Positions 15,205 to 24,004 are shown, numbered from the stretch's first letter. The stretch: DNA of 41,563 nt from JAAEQG01 sp023133475 (GCA_030631415.1 DAOVLE010000012.1:1-41563), one strand, 5' to 3'. The notes: a model not told the origin generated them from the sequence alone. Numbers and translations are program-made.

Positions 15205-16371
15205 CTATGGCTGAGCGGGCTTCGCCTCGCCGTTGTGGATCGTGAATCTAGCAAACGCCTCGGACTTCACGTCGCCGTTTGGCTTGAACGCAATCTGTCC
15301 CGAGACGCCCGGGAACGACGTTTTCAGCAAGGCCTTCCGGATTTTCTCACCCTCCGTGGCCTTGCAACTCTCGATCGCCTTGAAGACGGCGTTGGCGGCA
15401 TCGTACGAGTAGGCCCCGAAAACGTCCGGTTGCTCGCCGTACTTGGCCTCGTACCGTTTTGCGAACTGTTCATACTGCGGCGTCGTGATCTCGGATGGGG
15501 CCGTGTAGTAGACGCCTTCGGCCGCATCGCCGGCGATAGTGCGGAACTCCGGCGAGCCCCAGTTGTCGCCGCCGAACAGAGGCTTTGCCAAGCCAAGTTC
15601 CTTGGTCTGCCGGACAAACGTGCCGCCCTCTTTCGGGTACGTCGGTGACACGACGGCGTCGAGGCCCTCAAGGCCCTTCAGCTTGGCGATGATCGTGCGA
15701 AAATCACTTGTTTCCTCGGCTGCACCTTCGCTTAGCAAGACGGTTCCGCCGAGGCTTGTGAACTTCTGCTCGAATCCATCCGCCAGCGGTTTTCCCCATG
15801 AGTTGTTCGTGTAGACGATGGCAACGCGCTTCGCACCGGACTCGCGCACCCAGTCGGCGAGGACTTCCGCTTGCAGGTCGTCGGTGGGCACGGTGCGGAA
15901 GAAGTAAGGACCACCCTCCGTCGAGAGCTTGCCCGAAGACGAGATCGGCGACATGAGCACGACTTTGTGCCGATTGGCAACGGGGGCGATCGCCAGGGAA
16001 ACGCTGCTCCCGGCGGAGCCGAAGATCACCGGCACCTTGTCGATCGTCGCGAACTTCGTGGTGATGCCCACAGCCTCTTTGCTGTCGTGGCGGTCGTCCT
16101 GGAAATCGACGCTGACCAGCCGGCCGAGAACGCCGCCTTTCTCGTTGATCTCAGCCACAGCCAATTCGATGCCCCGCTTGGCCTTCTGCCCGTAGGAAGC
16201 GACGTCACCGGTCAGCGGGAACACGGCCCCCATTCTCACTGGCTCAGCGACGGCCAGTGCGCTTGCTTCAGGCTCGGCTGTGGGCGTCTCTTTTTCTTTG
16301 CAAGCAGGCGCCAACAGCAGCGCCAGTGCACCAACCAAGCCCCAGCGGAATCGACGGAGATTCGACATCAT
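15205..16371 (-). CDS. livK: Branched-chain-type ABC transporter substrate-binding lipoprotein
   Basis: This 388-aa protein starts at the ATG at 16371 (a second ATG follows at once) with GGAGG 8 nt upstream. Residues 10-24 form a lipoprotein signal (ALALLLAPAC, Cys24 as the acylated residue). The mature part is a type-I periplasmic-binding fold of the Leu/Ile/Val class: RMGAVFPLTGDVASYGQKAKRG, AVAEINEKGGVLGR, the ligand-binding IFGSAGSSVSLAIAPVANRH and PISSSGKL, VAIVYTNNSWGKPLADGFEQ, and the C-terminal DVFGAYSYDAANAVFKAIE. It delivers ligand to LivHM-GF. It is the first gene of the operon, which is consistent with high expression. The ligand cannot be told from the sequence. Confidence 0.9.
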   Translation of the reverse strand: MMSNLRRFRWGLVGALALLLAPACKEKETPTAEPEASALAVAEPVRMGAVFPLTGDVASYGQKAKRGIELAVAEINEKGGVLGRLVSVDFQDDRHDSKEAVGITTKFATIDKVPVIFGSAGSSVSLAIAPVANRHKVVLMSPISSSGKLSTEGGPYFFRTVPTDDLQAEVLADWVRESGAKRVAIVYTNNSWGKPLADGFEQKFTSLGGTVLLSEGAAEETSDFRTIIAKLKGLEGLDAVVSPTYPKEGGTFVRQTKELGLAKPLFGGDNWGSPEFRTIAGDAAEGVYYTAPSEITTPQYEQFAKRYEAKYGEQPDVFGAYSYDAANAVFKAIESCKATEGEKIRKALLKTSFPGVSGQIAFKPNGDVKSEAFARFTIHNGEAKPAQP

Positions 16372-16734
16372 GACACATCCTCCGATTTAGGCACCGTACT
16401 CGCAGGCTGAGAACAGCTTACGCTCCAAACGCCATCACACTGTACTGGTTCAGCGTGAATTGGGCAAATGCCCTCGTCCGTTAAGCGACAATCCTTGCCT
16501 TCGGCAAGGGGGTTTTTTCGGCATGGGGGGAATGCTCCGAATGGTAAGGAAAGGCTGTGAGGGCAAATCCTGAGGTTCGCCACCATGACCATTCATCGCA
16601 CACACCACCGGCTATCCCTGGCGGGTTGCTCCCCAGCAGAACCCGCTTCCGTTTCACCGGCTGATAACATGGTCTCCATCTTCTGCCAGCCCGTCAAGAA
16701 CACTTCGCCGTGACTTGGATCACTTGTCTTGGAA
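16372..16734. other. Upstream region of the importer operon
   Basis: No convincing gene is visible. Short minus-strand frames (for example to 16592) have no recognisable family and lack ribosome sites. The operon promoter should lie here, but I could not pick a sure -35/-10 pair. A plus-strand terminator-like hairpin is listed separately. Confidence 0.4.
16493..16518 (+). terminator. Rho-independent terminator-like hairpin (plus strand)
   Basis: CCTTGCC-TTC-GGCAAGG is a perfect 7-bp stem with a 3-nt loop, followed by GGG and six T. It would stop plus-strand transcription running toward or through the operon's upstream region. No plus-strand gene is evident before it, so it may be left from a lost gene, or may act in the minus-strand leader as a simple hairpin. 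Confidence 0.45.
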
Positions 16735-16830
16735 CGTTTCGCCGGCAATTCGGTTTTATCTGACCAATATCGCACATAGTCGATCACTTGATCCCGTACC
16801 TTCGGCGGTGTTGATCCTTGCGAGGCGGGG
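16735..16830 (-). pseudogene. IS3-type transposase fragment
   Basis: On the minus strand, about 25 codons read VRDQVIDYVRYWSDKTELPA-KR. This resembles the N-terminal segment of a group of IS3-family OrfB proteins, normally 'VIDYVR.WSEKTE(I/L)PA..F..WLGI...KFYDW'. After KR the reading changes to unrelated sequence, so only a scrap remains. Confidence 0.45.
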
Positions 16831-16989
16831 CATCCTTCCGACTTGACGTACTATCCTTGCCACACATCATGACCTCGGGGCACGCGGAGCAAAACGATCA
16901 TCTCTAACCTCTTTCCTGCCAACAGGTTATCTCGCTCTCGCGGCCTCGTCAACCTGTCTCCGAACATTCTTGGCGATTTCCTTGCGGTA

Positions 16990-17161
16990 ATCGTTAGTCA
17001 CCTGGACAGGTAACAAGACTAACGCGGACGCTACTCTGTGGGAGGACGAGCTCGAACCCGAGACACCGCTGGAATCAAACGACTCGGCAGGCGGCGATAC
17101 GGATGGCCCCCCCGGGGATGAGTTTGCCGGGACGGACGATTTGGGCTACGAGGACTTCTGA
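16990..17161 (+). pseudogene. C-terminal scrap of an acidic protein
   Basis: One plus-strand frame is open for about 55 codons without a start and ends at TGA 17159-17161. It reads as a hydrophilic acidic tail (ATLWEDELEPETPLESNDSA, then GDEFAGTDDLGYEDF). The composition is coding-like, but no family is recognised. It is probably the end of a decayed gene; it could also be chance. Confidence 0.2.
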
Positions 17162-17383
17162 AGCATCGTTGTGCGACATAGCAGGTGTTCACGCGGTCGC
17201 GGCAGGAGGAATAGGTGCCGTCAGTCGGTCGCATCTTGCACCGGCTGACGGCGGCCCTCTCGCCTGGCAAGACAATCCGTCCAACCCACAAGCGTACCTA
17301 CGGAATCAGCCCTCACATCCGGAACGGTATATATGGATATGTATTGATTCCTTTCGGTATCTGTTGAGATGAGGAGGTGCGTA

Positions 17384-17503
17384 ATGGGGAAGTTCATGAC
17401 CGCCGAGGAACTGGCGGAACACCTACGGATCAGGCCCAACACCCTACGGGGATGGGCAGAACGTCAGTCCAGCGACAGCCATCGGGTCCACGGAGAAACC
17501 TGA
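17384..17503 (+). pseudogene. Truncated excisionase-like HTH gene
   Basis: An ATG at 17384 with GAGGAGGTG 5 nt upstream opens a 39-codon frame: MGKFMTAEELAEHLRIRPNT and LRGWAERQ are a clear HTH_17/excisionase-type first helix pair. Normally the wing (IP..R.G..WRF) follows; here it is replaced by SSDSHRVHGET and a stop. The gene has therefore lost its second half at about 17467, probably by insertion or deletion. Confidence 0.55.
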
Positions 17504-17886
17504 TATGGGAGACTGCTCCGTCTATTCTCGTGGCGGCCCAGATGGTCGGGATGTCCCACTGAGCGTCGCTTGCTTGGTAAGCGATCCCGTTGCCGCCGTG
17601 GCATCTGGGGTTCGCTCGCCTGCATGGCTCCATGCGGGTCACTGGGGGCAGTGCCGCATGAAACAACCCAAACAGCGGGTTCTCCCTGTGGAACATCATG
17701 AGAGGTACGTGATGGCGATCTCACCTCTGGATTCAGTTGCGAACACGGCAGAGCATTCGTCGTCCTGTGGTGGATCGAGCGAAGTTTGTAGGGGGAAACA
17801 GACTGCCGGATTCCAAGGGCGAGGCTTGCATTGGTCCATGCTTTTCCTTGGTCGAAACACCCTACATATATGAAAACAAAATACAC
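17504..17886. other. Region without a recognisable gene
   Basis: ORFs exist on both strands but none resembles a family or has a good start. It contains the hairpin-forming string GCATGG-CT-CCATGC at 17622-17635. Its core ATGGCTCCATGCGG recurs at 18397-18410, so 17624-18410 may be the body of a small inserted element. Confidence 0.3.
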
Positions 17887-18354
17887 ATGAGCAGTATCCT
17901 GAGCTATAGAGTGCTTTCCGATTCACCCACTCACAAGAGACAACACGACCTCATCCTTCGACGTAACAGGTTGAGAGACATCATCGACCGTCACATTGGA
18001 CTTCTCTACGATAAACTATCTCCCTGCGACATGCGTACCGTTCGTTATGTTCTTTCCAGGTTGAAACGTGATATGTGGCCTCAGAAGAGGGTATCTCCGC
18101 TCTACCAACGTCTAGGTCAATTCCAGCATCTATCCGTGCCATCGCTGAAGCCTCGATCCCCCGAGCCAAGCCCAAGCCCTCTTGACGTGCCCTTCCTCAG
18201 GGGTGCCATCAACGACGGCCTCACGGTCGATGATTTGTTGAGGTTCGCGATGAACCAGATGCTGGTCCAACATAGCCTACTGCTGGTCCAGGTTCGTGAT
18301 GTCCGGGGCGCCATCGAGCAGGGCTGCCTACCGAACCCGATGGCACTATGCTGA
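17887..18354 (+). CDS. Hypothetical 155-aa protein, doubtful
   Basis: The ATG at 17887 opens a frame with a coding-like, charged and helical composition (RQHDLILRRNRLRDIIDRHI, then DMRTVRYVLSRLKRDMW). A proline/serine-rich linker (KPRSPEPSPSPLDVP) follows, and then a helical end. No family is recognised and the ribosome site is weak (AAAACAAAATACAC). An extended start at 17737 is less likely. It lies between two copies of ATGGCTCCATGCGG in mobile-element debris, so it could be a small cargo gene or a remnant. Confidence 0.35.
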   Translation: MSSILSYRVLSDSPTHKRQHDLILRRNRLRDIIDRHIGLLYDKLSPCDMRTVRYVLSRLKRDMWPQKRVSPLYQRLGQFQHLSVPSLKPRSPEPSPSPLDVPFLRGAINDGLTVDDLLRFAMNQMLVQHSLLLVQVRDVRGAIEQGCLPNPMALC

Positions 18355-18747
18355 ACAACGGGACCAGCCAGCTTCACGTCAGGCCTAAACGGCTCTATGG
18401 CTCCATGCGGAGTTCATGCGTGCGGTACTGGGTGAACTGGCCGAACCGGGGGTGCTTGCGTCCCTTTGGCCAAGGGGTGTCCCGTTGGTCACTCTCGCTT
18501 GGCGGCTACCCTTGTCGCCAGCCATCATCACCGCCTTCGATCCACGTTACCATCAGGGTGACCCGATCAGCAACGTGATCCACGGTTGGAGGCAGCCCGA
18601 TCAGCAACGTCGGTAGCTGGTGCTGGATTCATGGCCGTCCAACACCATCACCACCAACCCATGCCAGGAAGGCTCCAAGACTTTGTTTCGTTTGAGTCGG
18701 GTGTAGATGGGGCCATCGCGGTTCCCCAGTGAGCGAGCCTGGGCACC
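18355..18747. other. Region without a recognisable gene
   Basis: No ORF resembles a known family. It holds a 15-bp direct repeat, CCCGATCAGCAACGT, at 18562-18576 and 18596-18610, and the second ATGGCTCCATGCGG copy at 18397-18410. Probably mobile-element debris. Confidence 0.35.
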
Positions 18748-19061
18748 TCACACGCTATGGGTCCGGCCAAAACCTCGACTTGTTGTGGCCCATTTTCCTG
18801 GTAAACTGTGCTTGCCACGGGCGTTAGGCCAGGGTGAGTCGTATGGGGCGTTCGACGCAACGCGCCGCTTCAGGGTGTTGTAGTCAAGGTCAAGCGTTCG
18901 TGCGGTCCTGTATAGTCCGTAGGCCTCCGCGAGCTTCACAGCCGACTCCACAGCGGCTCGGGGATACGCGAGTTGCCCTCGCGTGTCACGCGCCAACGAT
19001 CGAAACGCCGACGAACGGCCTCAAGCCGAGCCAGAACCATGCCTGTGCCTCTGGATGTCAT
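18748..19061 (-). pseudogene. Transposon-associated HTH protein with a one-base frameshift
   Basis: From the ATG at 19061 the minus strand reads ARLEAVRRRFDRWRVTREGN and RIPEPLW, then stops. In the next frame it continues SAVKLAEAYGLYRTARTLDL and DYNTLKRRV. Together these match a common small protein found beside IS66-type and similar transposons ('RxRIPexLWxxAVeLAxxyGvxrtaraLrLdY..LKkRv'). Adding one G at TGG|AG (about 18960) restores the frame as PLWESAVKLAE. This is a recent single-base deletion or a sequencing error. Confidence 0.55.
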
Positions 19062-19190
19062 CAGCTGTCCTCCAGACGACCACCATCGGTCGACGGCTGA
19101 CGATACCAAGCCGGCCAAGTCTGTTCATACACGCTAGCCGGAAAGACACAATTTATTGACATTCCGCCAGCCGGGTCCGTAAAAGCGAAA

Positions 19191-19222
19191 CAGCAGAGAC
19201 GCCTAAGTGGTTGTCTCTGCTG
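19191..19222. repeat. 10-bp perfect inverted repeat
   Basis: CAGCAGAGAC (19191-19200) and GTCTCTGCTG (19213-19222) flank a 12-nt loop. An outer AAAGC/GCTTT pair could extend the stem past a bulge. It sits next to the tRNA-fMet fragment and could be a recombinase arm site, a transcription stop, or the end of an element. Confidence 0.55.
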
Positions 19223-19232
19223 GCTTTACATG

Positions 19233-19277
19233 AATAACGGGGGCAGGGCTCGAACCTGCGGCCTCCGGGTTATGAGG
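19233..19277 (-). other. tRNA-fMet 3'-half fragment, possible attachment site
   Basis: On the minus strand the sequence reads CTCATAACCCGGAGG, then a perfect T-arm GCAGG-TTCGAGC-CCTGC and CCCCGTTA. This is the anticodon loop (CAT) with the CCC of the initiator anticodon stem, variable loop, T-arm and acceptor strand. The 5' half is absent: the bases before the anticodon loop (CCTGC) do not pair with CCCGG, and no D-arm is present. A 3' half alone is the typical scar of integration into a tRNA gene. Confidence 0.6.
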
Positions 19278-19583
19278 CAGGCAGCGCGTTTCGATGATCG
19301 CGGTTTTCTACGCGCCAGCCGCGATTTCTATTGCAACGATAACGAATTTTGTAGCCGTTTGCAAGGCGTTGCGCGGAGCACTCCGCGCAACCGTCGTTGT
19401 CGCCGACGGGGTGAACGGAATATCCGGCGATTTGCGTGAGGGCGTTCGAGGCTGCGGTTTCACCAGCGGCACACCCGCATTCTCTATGATCCGGCCACGC
19501 CTCGCAAATACCTAAGCAGATGTACATACTTAGCCTGGATATCCGGCAATATCGGCGGCTCCAGAGAATCGTCCTCTCGGTGA
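19278..19583. other. Spacer after the 1,427-aa gene
   Basis: No supported gene is present; the minus-strand frame 19270-19587 starts inside the stop region of the large gene and runs into the tRNA fragment. I saw no clear terminator. Confidence 0.35.
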
Positions 19584-22500
19584 TCATCGTGGTCCTGTGA
19601 ATGCCGCCTGGAACCCGCTGAAGTCGTTTAGGTCCAGGTTTCCGTCGCTGTCAAAGTCGAAAGCATCAAGGCATATCTGGACACATTCGGGTGATTGTGG
19701 GTTGGGTGGTGCGGCGGGGCCGGCAAGACAGTCCACAAACGCGGCGAAATCGGTCAGATCGACGTCGTCATCACCATCGATATCGCCGCTGCCGATCGTT
19801 TCACATTCGTCCGGAACGCCGGTGTTGTTGCAGTCCAAACTGGTTCCGCCGGCGATATCGTCGTTATCCGGAATGCCATTTGTGTTGCAATCAGGCAGAC
19901 AACTGTCCGTGCCCTCGTCACATGTTCCACCCGGGCACGGATCGTCGCCCGGCTGACAGATACCTCCGCTGTCGCACGTCTCCGCTCCGTTGCAAAACAG
20001 ACCGTCATCGCAATCGCCGTCGTCCAAGCAGTCGAGGCACGGATCATCCACCGAAAACCCATATCCGCGAACCAGTATCTGGCTGGCGGACTGGGCATCT
20101 TCCCTGTCTCCAGTCGGGCACTGGGCCCATGTGGCCAACAGGCCGCCATTGCCGGCGACCGCCAATACGGGTTGGCGGGCATCGCCGGAATACAAAGTCC
20201 CGCTTATGCCTGCCCCAATGCCAGAGCCGGCTCCCACTTCAACCCAGTGCATACCGTTCCACTTGCGCACCAGTATCTGGGAAGGTGACGTGGTCTCGTC
20301 ACACCACGCTACCACCACGTGGCTGTTGGCATCCACAATGACCGATGGATTCACGGAAACGCCAGGCGTACCGCTTATCCCCGATATGCCAATCGATTGC
20401 CCCAGGGCGGCCCAAGCGGCGCCGTCCCATTTCAACACCTTGATCTGGCGAGGGCCGGCGCAACCAGTTGTCACGCAGGAGGACCAGGCGACATAAACAC
20501 TTCCTTGGCTGTCACTGGCCAACGCAGGCTGACGGTCGTCAAAGTTGTCATACGGCGATGTGCCGGTGATGCCGTCACCGCCGGCGGAGCCGGTGCCCAA
20601 CTCATCCCAGATGACACCGTTCCAACGGAGGACGTAGATGTTATAGTCGCCACCCGTGTCGGGACTGGTGTCGGCCCAGGCAAGGACGGGCTGGCTGGTT
20701 CCGTCTATCACGAGAGCAACGTCGGTCGCCCGCCCAGCGCTGGCACTGACGCCGTAGCCCGAGGCTGAGCCGCTGCCCATTTCAACCCAATCGCTCACGA
20801 TTGAAGACCACTGGCGGACATAGACCTGTTCAAAGTCAAACATGTCGTTCTTGTCAACCCACGCTATGACGGGGTCGCCGGAGGGCATGACTGCCGGCAC
20901 CGGGTCACAAGAGTTGGCCAAAGTGTTACTGATCCCTCGGGCACTGGCGGAGGCTGTTCCCATCTCCTCCCATGCGCCCATGGTCGCATTCAATCGGCGA
21001 ACGTATATCTCGTCCGGTCCACCGGGTGGATTATCAAAGGTTTGACTCCAGACCACCACGGGGACCGGGTCTCCGGCGGTGATGATGGCTACGGCTGGTG
21101 TCTTGGCCTCTGCGTCTTCGATCCTCGATACCCGCGTGCCGGTCACCTCGCGCCAGGGGATCAACTCTCCGCCACAAAGCCGCTCCTCGTAGCGAAGCAC
21201 GGCGATGGCTCCATCCTCGGCGTAGGCGACGAGCGGGCGGCCTGTGGATGGATTGATGGCCAAGTCCGGAGCCGAGGCAGCAACACAACTGCCGCTAAGC
21301 CCCGCGCCGCGTCCTGAGCCGATGGGGAACTCCGGCCACGACGAGATGTCCACCAGCGGCTCGGATGACGGACAGTATGCAAGCCCGGCCACCTGCGGCG
21401 GGTCCACAAAACCCGCACCGACACAGCCCACATCGGCGGTCGCCCGGTCAACGGTGTATAGATAACCTTCGGCTACTGCCAGCAAACGGTCACGTGCCGG
21501 GTCGTAGGCCAAGTTGCCCAACGGCTGAGGGACCCGGCCTACGCAGGTAGTGCTCACGATCCGGCCAGACAGCTCGTTTACAACGAACGAATACAGCGAT
21601 CCCTGGGAGAAGACGCCGTAAAGCAAGCCGTGCCGAGAATCGTAGGCGAAACCCGTCGGGTATTCGTCGCCCGTATCCAGGGGATTCTCGAAGACAGTCT
21701 CCCCGGTTTGCGGATCGATCACCAATAGCAGCGGCTCATCACCGGGGTACGCCGTTACGCCGACGTACAGGGTCTCCAGCCCGAGGCTGGCTTCGAAGGC
21801 GACGGCCCGAGCGGACCTCGACTGGATGACCGCGACCTGCTCGGCTTGCCCGTCGGAGACGTGAACGCGATAGATATACGTTCTTGGCGTGCCGGGATCG
21901 ACCGTGACATACACGACGTCACCGGTAGGGTCGCTCGCCATGCCGGTGATCGCGCTGGTGCCGCTGATCCCATAGATGCCGCCGGATCGGCCGCCCTCCA
22001 GGGTCGCCAGATCAATCACGTATAACTCTTGTGCTTCCGGGCCGGCAGACAGGACGTCGTCAGTCGCGCCGATCTCACATTCGTCAGGGATGCCATTGGC
22101 GTTGTCATCCCGGGCCAACCCGCAACCCCCTATGCCGCTGCACCCGGAGTTACTGCAATCTAAGTCACATGTATCGGGGATGCCGTTCGAGTCGCAGTCT
22201 TCGCACACGTCGAGGAGACCGTTGATGTTCCGATCCAGAAACGGATTGCCGCTGATCGCACATTCGTCGGGAGCGTGGTTGCCGTCACAGTCGTGTGACG
22301 TGCTGCCGGCGATGTCGCACTCATCAGGTGCTCCGTTGTTGTTGCAGTCGCAGACCCCGGTGATGCCGTTGCCGTATCCCGTTGCCGAACACACGGACGG
22401 CGAGCACGTGCCATCCTGATCCGCGGTTCCGCCACAGCCCATTTCGCATACGTCTGGAATCCAATTGGCGTTGCAGTCCGTGCTGGACCCGTTAACTATG

Positions 22501-23867
22501 TCGCAGGCGTCCCAGATTCCGTTGTTGTTGCAATCGGGCAACGTGTCCTCACACTCGTCGGGGATTCCGTTGAGGTCACAGTCCTGGCTGGTGGCTGCCA
22601 CGATGTCGCAGCTATCGGCTATGTTGTTGCCGTTGCAGTCTGGTTCGCACTCGTCGGGGATGTTGTTGCCACTGCAATCCGCGCTGGTGCCCTCCAGGAT
22701 ATCGCAGGTGTCCGCTATGCCGTTGTTGTTGCAGTCCGGCTCGCACTCATCCGGGATGCCGTTGCTGCTGCAATCTTCACTGACGCCGTCGCGGATGTCA
22801 CACGGGTCGGGTGTGCCGTTGTTGTTGCAGTCGTCGAAGACCTGACACTCGTCGGGCACGTGGTTTCCGTCACAGTCTTCGCTTGTGCCGGCGGCTGTGT
22901 CACAGAAGTCGACGATGCCATTGTGGTTGCAGTCGTCGAAACTCTGGCATTCGTCAGGTGTGCCGTTCGCATCGCAGTCCCCGCTGGTTCCGCCGGCGAT
23001 GTCGCACTCATCGGGGACGGCGTTCTCGTTGCAGTCGTCACTGAGGCCGAACTCGATGTCGCAGTGGTCGGCGATGCCGTTGTTATTGCAATCGTTGGGC
23101 CCGCCGATGCAGTCCGGCCGCACGATCAGGACGGTGAGCAGAGTTGACGAGGCTGTGGCGATTTGCCTCTCGCCCAGGTTGTTGGCTGCACTGGGGGCAT
23201 AGCCGCCGCCGGTCAGGAAAGACAGGGTCAATTCCTGCCCTACGACCTCCGAGCCTGTAGGAGCCTGCATCGTGATCCGGGCCACGACCAAACCGGCGCC
23301 GATGTCGTCGACACTCAGATGCGTGGTTTCGTCCGGAGCAAACATCCCAACCAGGCGAAGCCGCTCTGTAGCTGTCAGGTCTTGCGGGTAACCCGATGTC
23401 GGGGGGGGCGCAAAACCCACCTCCTCGTCATCGTTGAAATCGAGCCAGTCGATGCCCGCCGGACCATAGGGCAGCCAGACAACGTTGGTGACGAGAAACG
23501 GGTATGCGTCCGAATCGCTCCGCAGCCAGGCTACCAGAGCGGCGATGAAGTTGTTGTCAGCGTTGCCGTCCGGGTCAGCCTCATCAACGAAGAGGGCTAC
23601 GTCTACGTCGAACGTATTGCCCTCCGCGACGACCAGCTTGCCCGTGACCGGCGTCGATGGTTGGAGGTGCAGTGTATACGCATATTCATCGTCAGTAGCC
23701 ATTGCCTGCCCCGTTGGCCAGACACACCCTATAGCCGCCGCCCCCAGCGTAATCCAGACTGCGATACGCACCCGGCAGTGGATACACTTACGCCGCGACC
23801 ACCAGACGGCAGACACCGCCAGCCGGCGCTGGATTTGGACATCCGACGATGCCTTATGGTGACACAT
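19584..23867 (-). CDS. Secreted TSP3-like repeat/beta-propeller protein with C-terminal dockerin-like domain
   Basis: This protein of 1,427 aa starts at the ATG at 23867 (MCHHK), with GAGGAG 8 nt upstream. A signal peptide follows a long basic n-region (AVWITLGAAAIGCVWPTGQA). Residues about 40-250 form a beta-rich cohesin-like domain (hydrophobic strands, FDVDVALFVDEADPDG). Residues about 252-600 are tandem TSP3-like units, DCNNNGIxDxCDIxxGTSxDC, rich in Asp/Asn for calcium. Residues about 600-1270 are repeated beta-propeller-like blades (VIAWVDKND, PVLAWADTS, VYVAWSSC). A Cys-rich EGF-like stretch lies near 1280-1320, then one more TSP3-like unit. The end is a dockerin-like pair, DIDGDDDVDLTDF and DFDSDGNLDLNDF. 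It is probably cell-surface or matrix-bound. The propeller region is paralogous to that of the large gene at the right edge. Confidence 0.85.
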   Translation of the reverse strand: MCHHKASSDVQIQRRLAVSAVWWSRRKCIHCRVRIAVWITLGAAAIGCVWPTGQAMATDDEYAYTLHLQPSTPVTGKLVVAEGNTFDVDVALFVDEADPDGNADNNFIAALVAWLRSDSDAYPFLVTNVVWLPYGPAGIDWLDFNDDEEVGFAPPPTSGYPQDLTATERLRLVGMFAPDETTHLSVDDIGAGLVVARITMQAPTGSEVVGQELTLSFLTGGGYAPSAANNLGERQIATASSTLLTVLIVRPDCIGGPNDCNNNGIADHCDIEFGLSDDCNENAVPDECDIAGGTSGDCDANGTPDECQSFDDCNHNGIVDFCDTAAGTSEDCDGNHVPDECQVFDDCNNNGTPDPCDIRDGVSEDCSSNGIPDECEPDCNNNGIADTCDILEGTSADCSGNNIPDECEPDCNGNNIADSCDIVAATSQDCDLNGIPDECEDTLPDCNNNGIWDACDIVNGSSTDCNANWIPDVCEMGCGGTADQDGTCSPSVCSATGYGNGITGVCDCNNNGAPDECDIAGSTSHDCDGNHAPDECAISGNPFLDRNINGLLDVCEDCDSNGIPDTCDLDCSNSGCSGIGGCGLARDDNANGIPDECEIGATDDVLSAGPEAQELYVIDLATLEGGRSGGIYGISGTSAITGMASDPTGDVVYVTVDPGTPRTYIYRVHVSDGQAEQVAVIQSRSARAVAFEASLGLETLYVGVTAYPGDEPLLLVIDPQTGETVFENPLDTGDEYPTGFAYDSRHGLLYGVFSQGSLYSFVVNELSGRIVSTTCVGRVPQPLGNLAYDPARDRLLAVAEGYLYTVDRATADVGCVGAGFVDPPQVAGLAYCPSSEPLVDISSWPEFPIGSGRGAGLSGSCVAASAPDLAINPSTGRPLVAYAEDGAIAVLRYEERLCGGELIPWREVTGTRVSRIEDAEAKTPAVAIITAGDPVPVVVWSQTFDNPPGGPDEIYVRRLNATMGAWEEMGTASASARGISNTLANSCDPVPAVMPSGDPVIAWVDKNDMFDFEQVYVRQWSSIVSDWVEMGSGSASGYGVSASAGRATDVALVIDGTSQPVLAWADTSPDTGGDYNIYVLRWNGVIWDELGTGSAGGDGITGTSPYDNFDDRQPALASDSQGSVYVAWSSCVTTGCAGPRQIKVLKWDGAAWAALGQSIGISGISGTPGVSVNPSVIVDANSHVVVAWCDETTSPSQILVRKWNGMHWVEVGAGSGIGAGISGTLYSGDARQPVLAVAGNGGLLATWAQCPTGDREDAQSASQILVRGYGFSVDDPCLDCLDDGDCDDGLFCNGAETCDSGGICQPGDDPCPGGTCDEGTDSCLPDCNTNGIPDNDDIAGGTSLDCNNTGVPDECETIGSGDIDGDDDVDLTDFAAFVDCLAGPAAPPNPQSPECVQICLDAFDFDSDGNLDLNDFSGFQAAFTGPR

Positions 23868-23919
23868 TAGCGTATCTCCTCGAAAAAGTGATGACAAAGA
23901 GTGGACGCTAGACCCGTAG

Positions 23920-23938
23920 GGCAGGTTGCAAACCTGCC
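23920..23938 (+). repeat. REP-type hairpin 1 (plus orientation)
   Basis: GGCAGGTT-GCA-AACCTGCC is a perfect 8-bp stem with a 3-nt loop, preceded by GTAG (23916-23919). A GTAG head before a hairpin is the layout recognised by RAYT (REP-associated) transposases. Confidence 0.6.
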
Positions 23939-23970
23939 AATCGTCTTGTCATATTGCTCCAGCTTATCAC

Positions 23971-23989
23971 GTCAGGTTTTTAGCCTGAC
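23971..23989 (-). repeat. REP-type hairpin 2 (minus orientation)
   Basis: On the minus strand, GTAG-GTCAGGCTAAAAACCTGAC forms a 6-8 bp stem with one wobble pair and the same GTAG head. It is inverted relative to hairpin 1. Confidence 0.6.
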
Positions 23990-24004
23990 CTACCTCGCTA
24001 TCGC

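Noticed and set aside
17460..18420. Group II intron with lost reverse transcriptase
   Set aside because: I could not find a GUGYG 5' end, a domain V hairpin or any reverse-transcriptase motif.
23163..23870. 235-aa plus-strand ORF opposite the signal and N-terminal region of the 1,427-aa protein
   Set aside because: It is antisense to a gene with a clear SD, signal peptide and domains; the composition is arginine/proline-biased.
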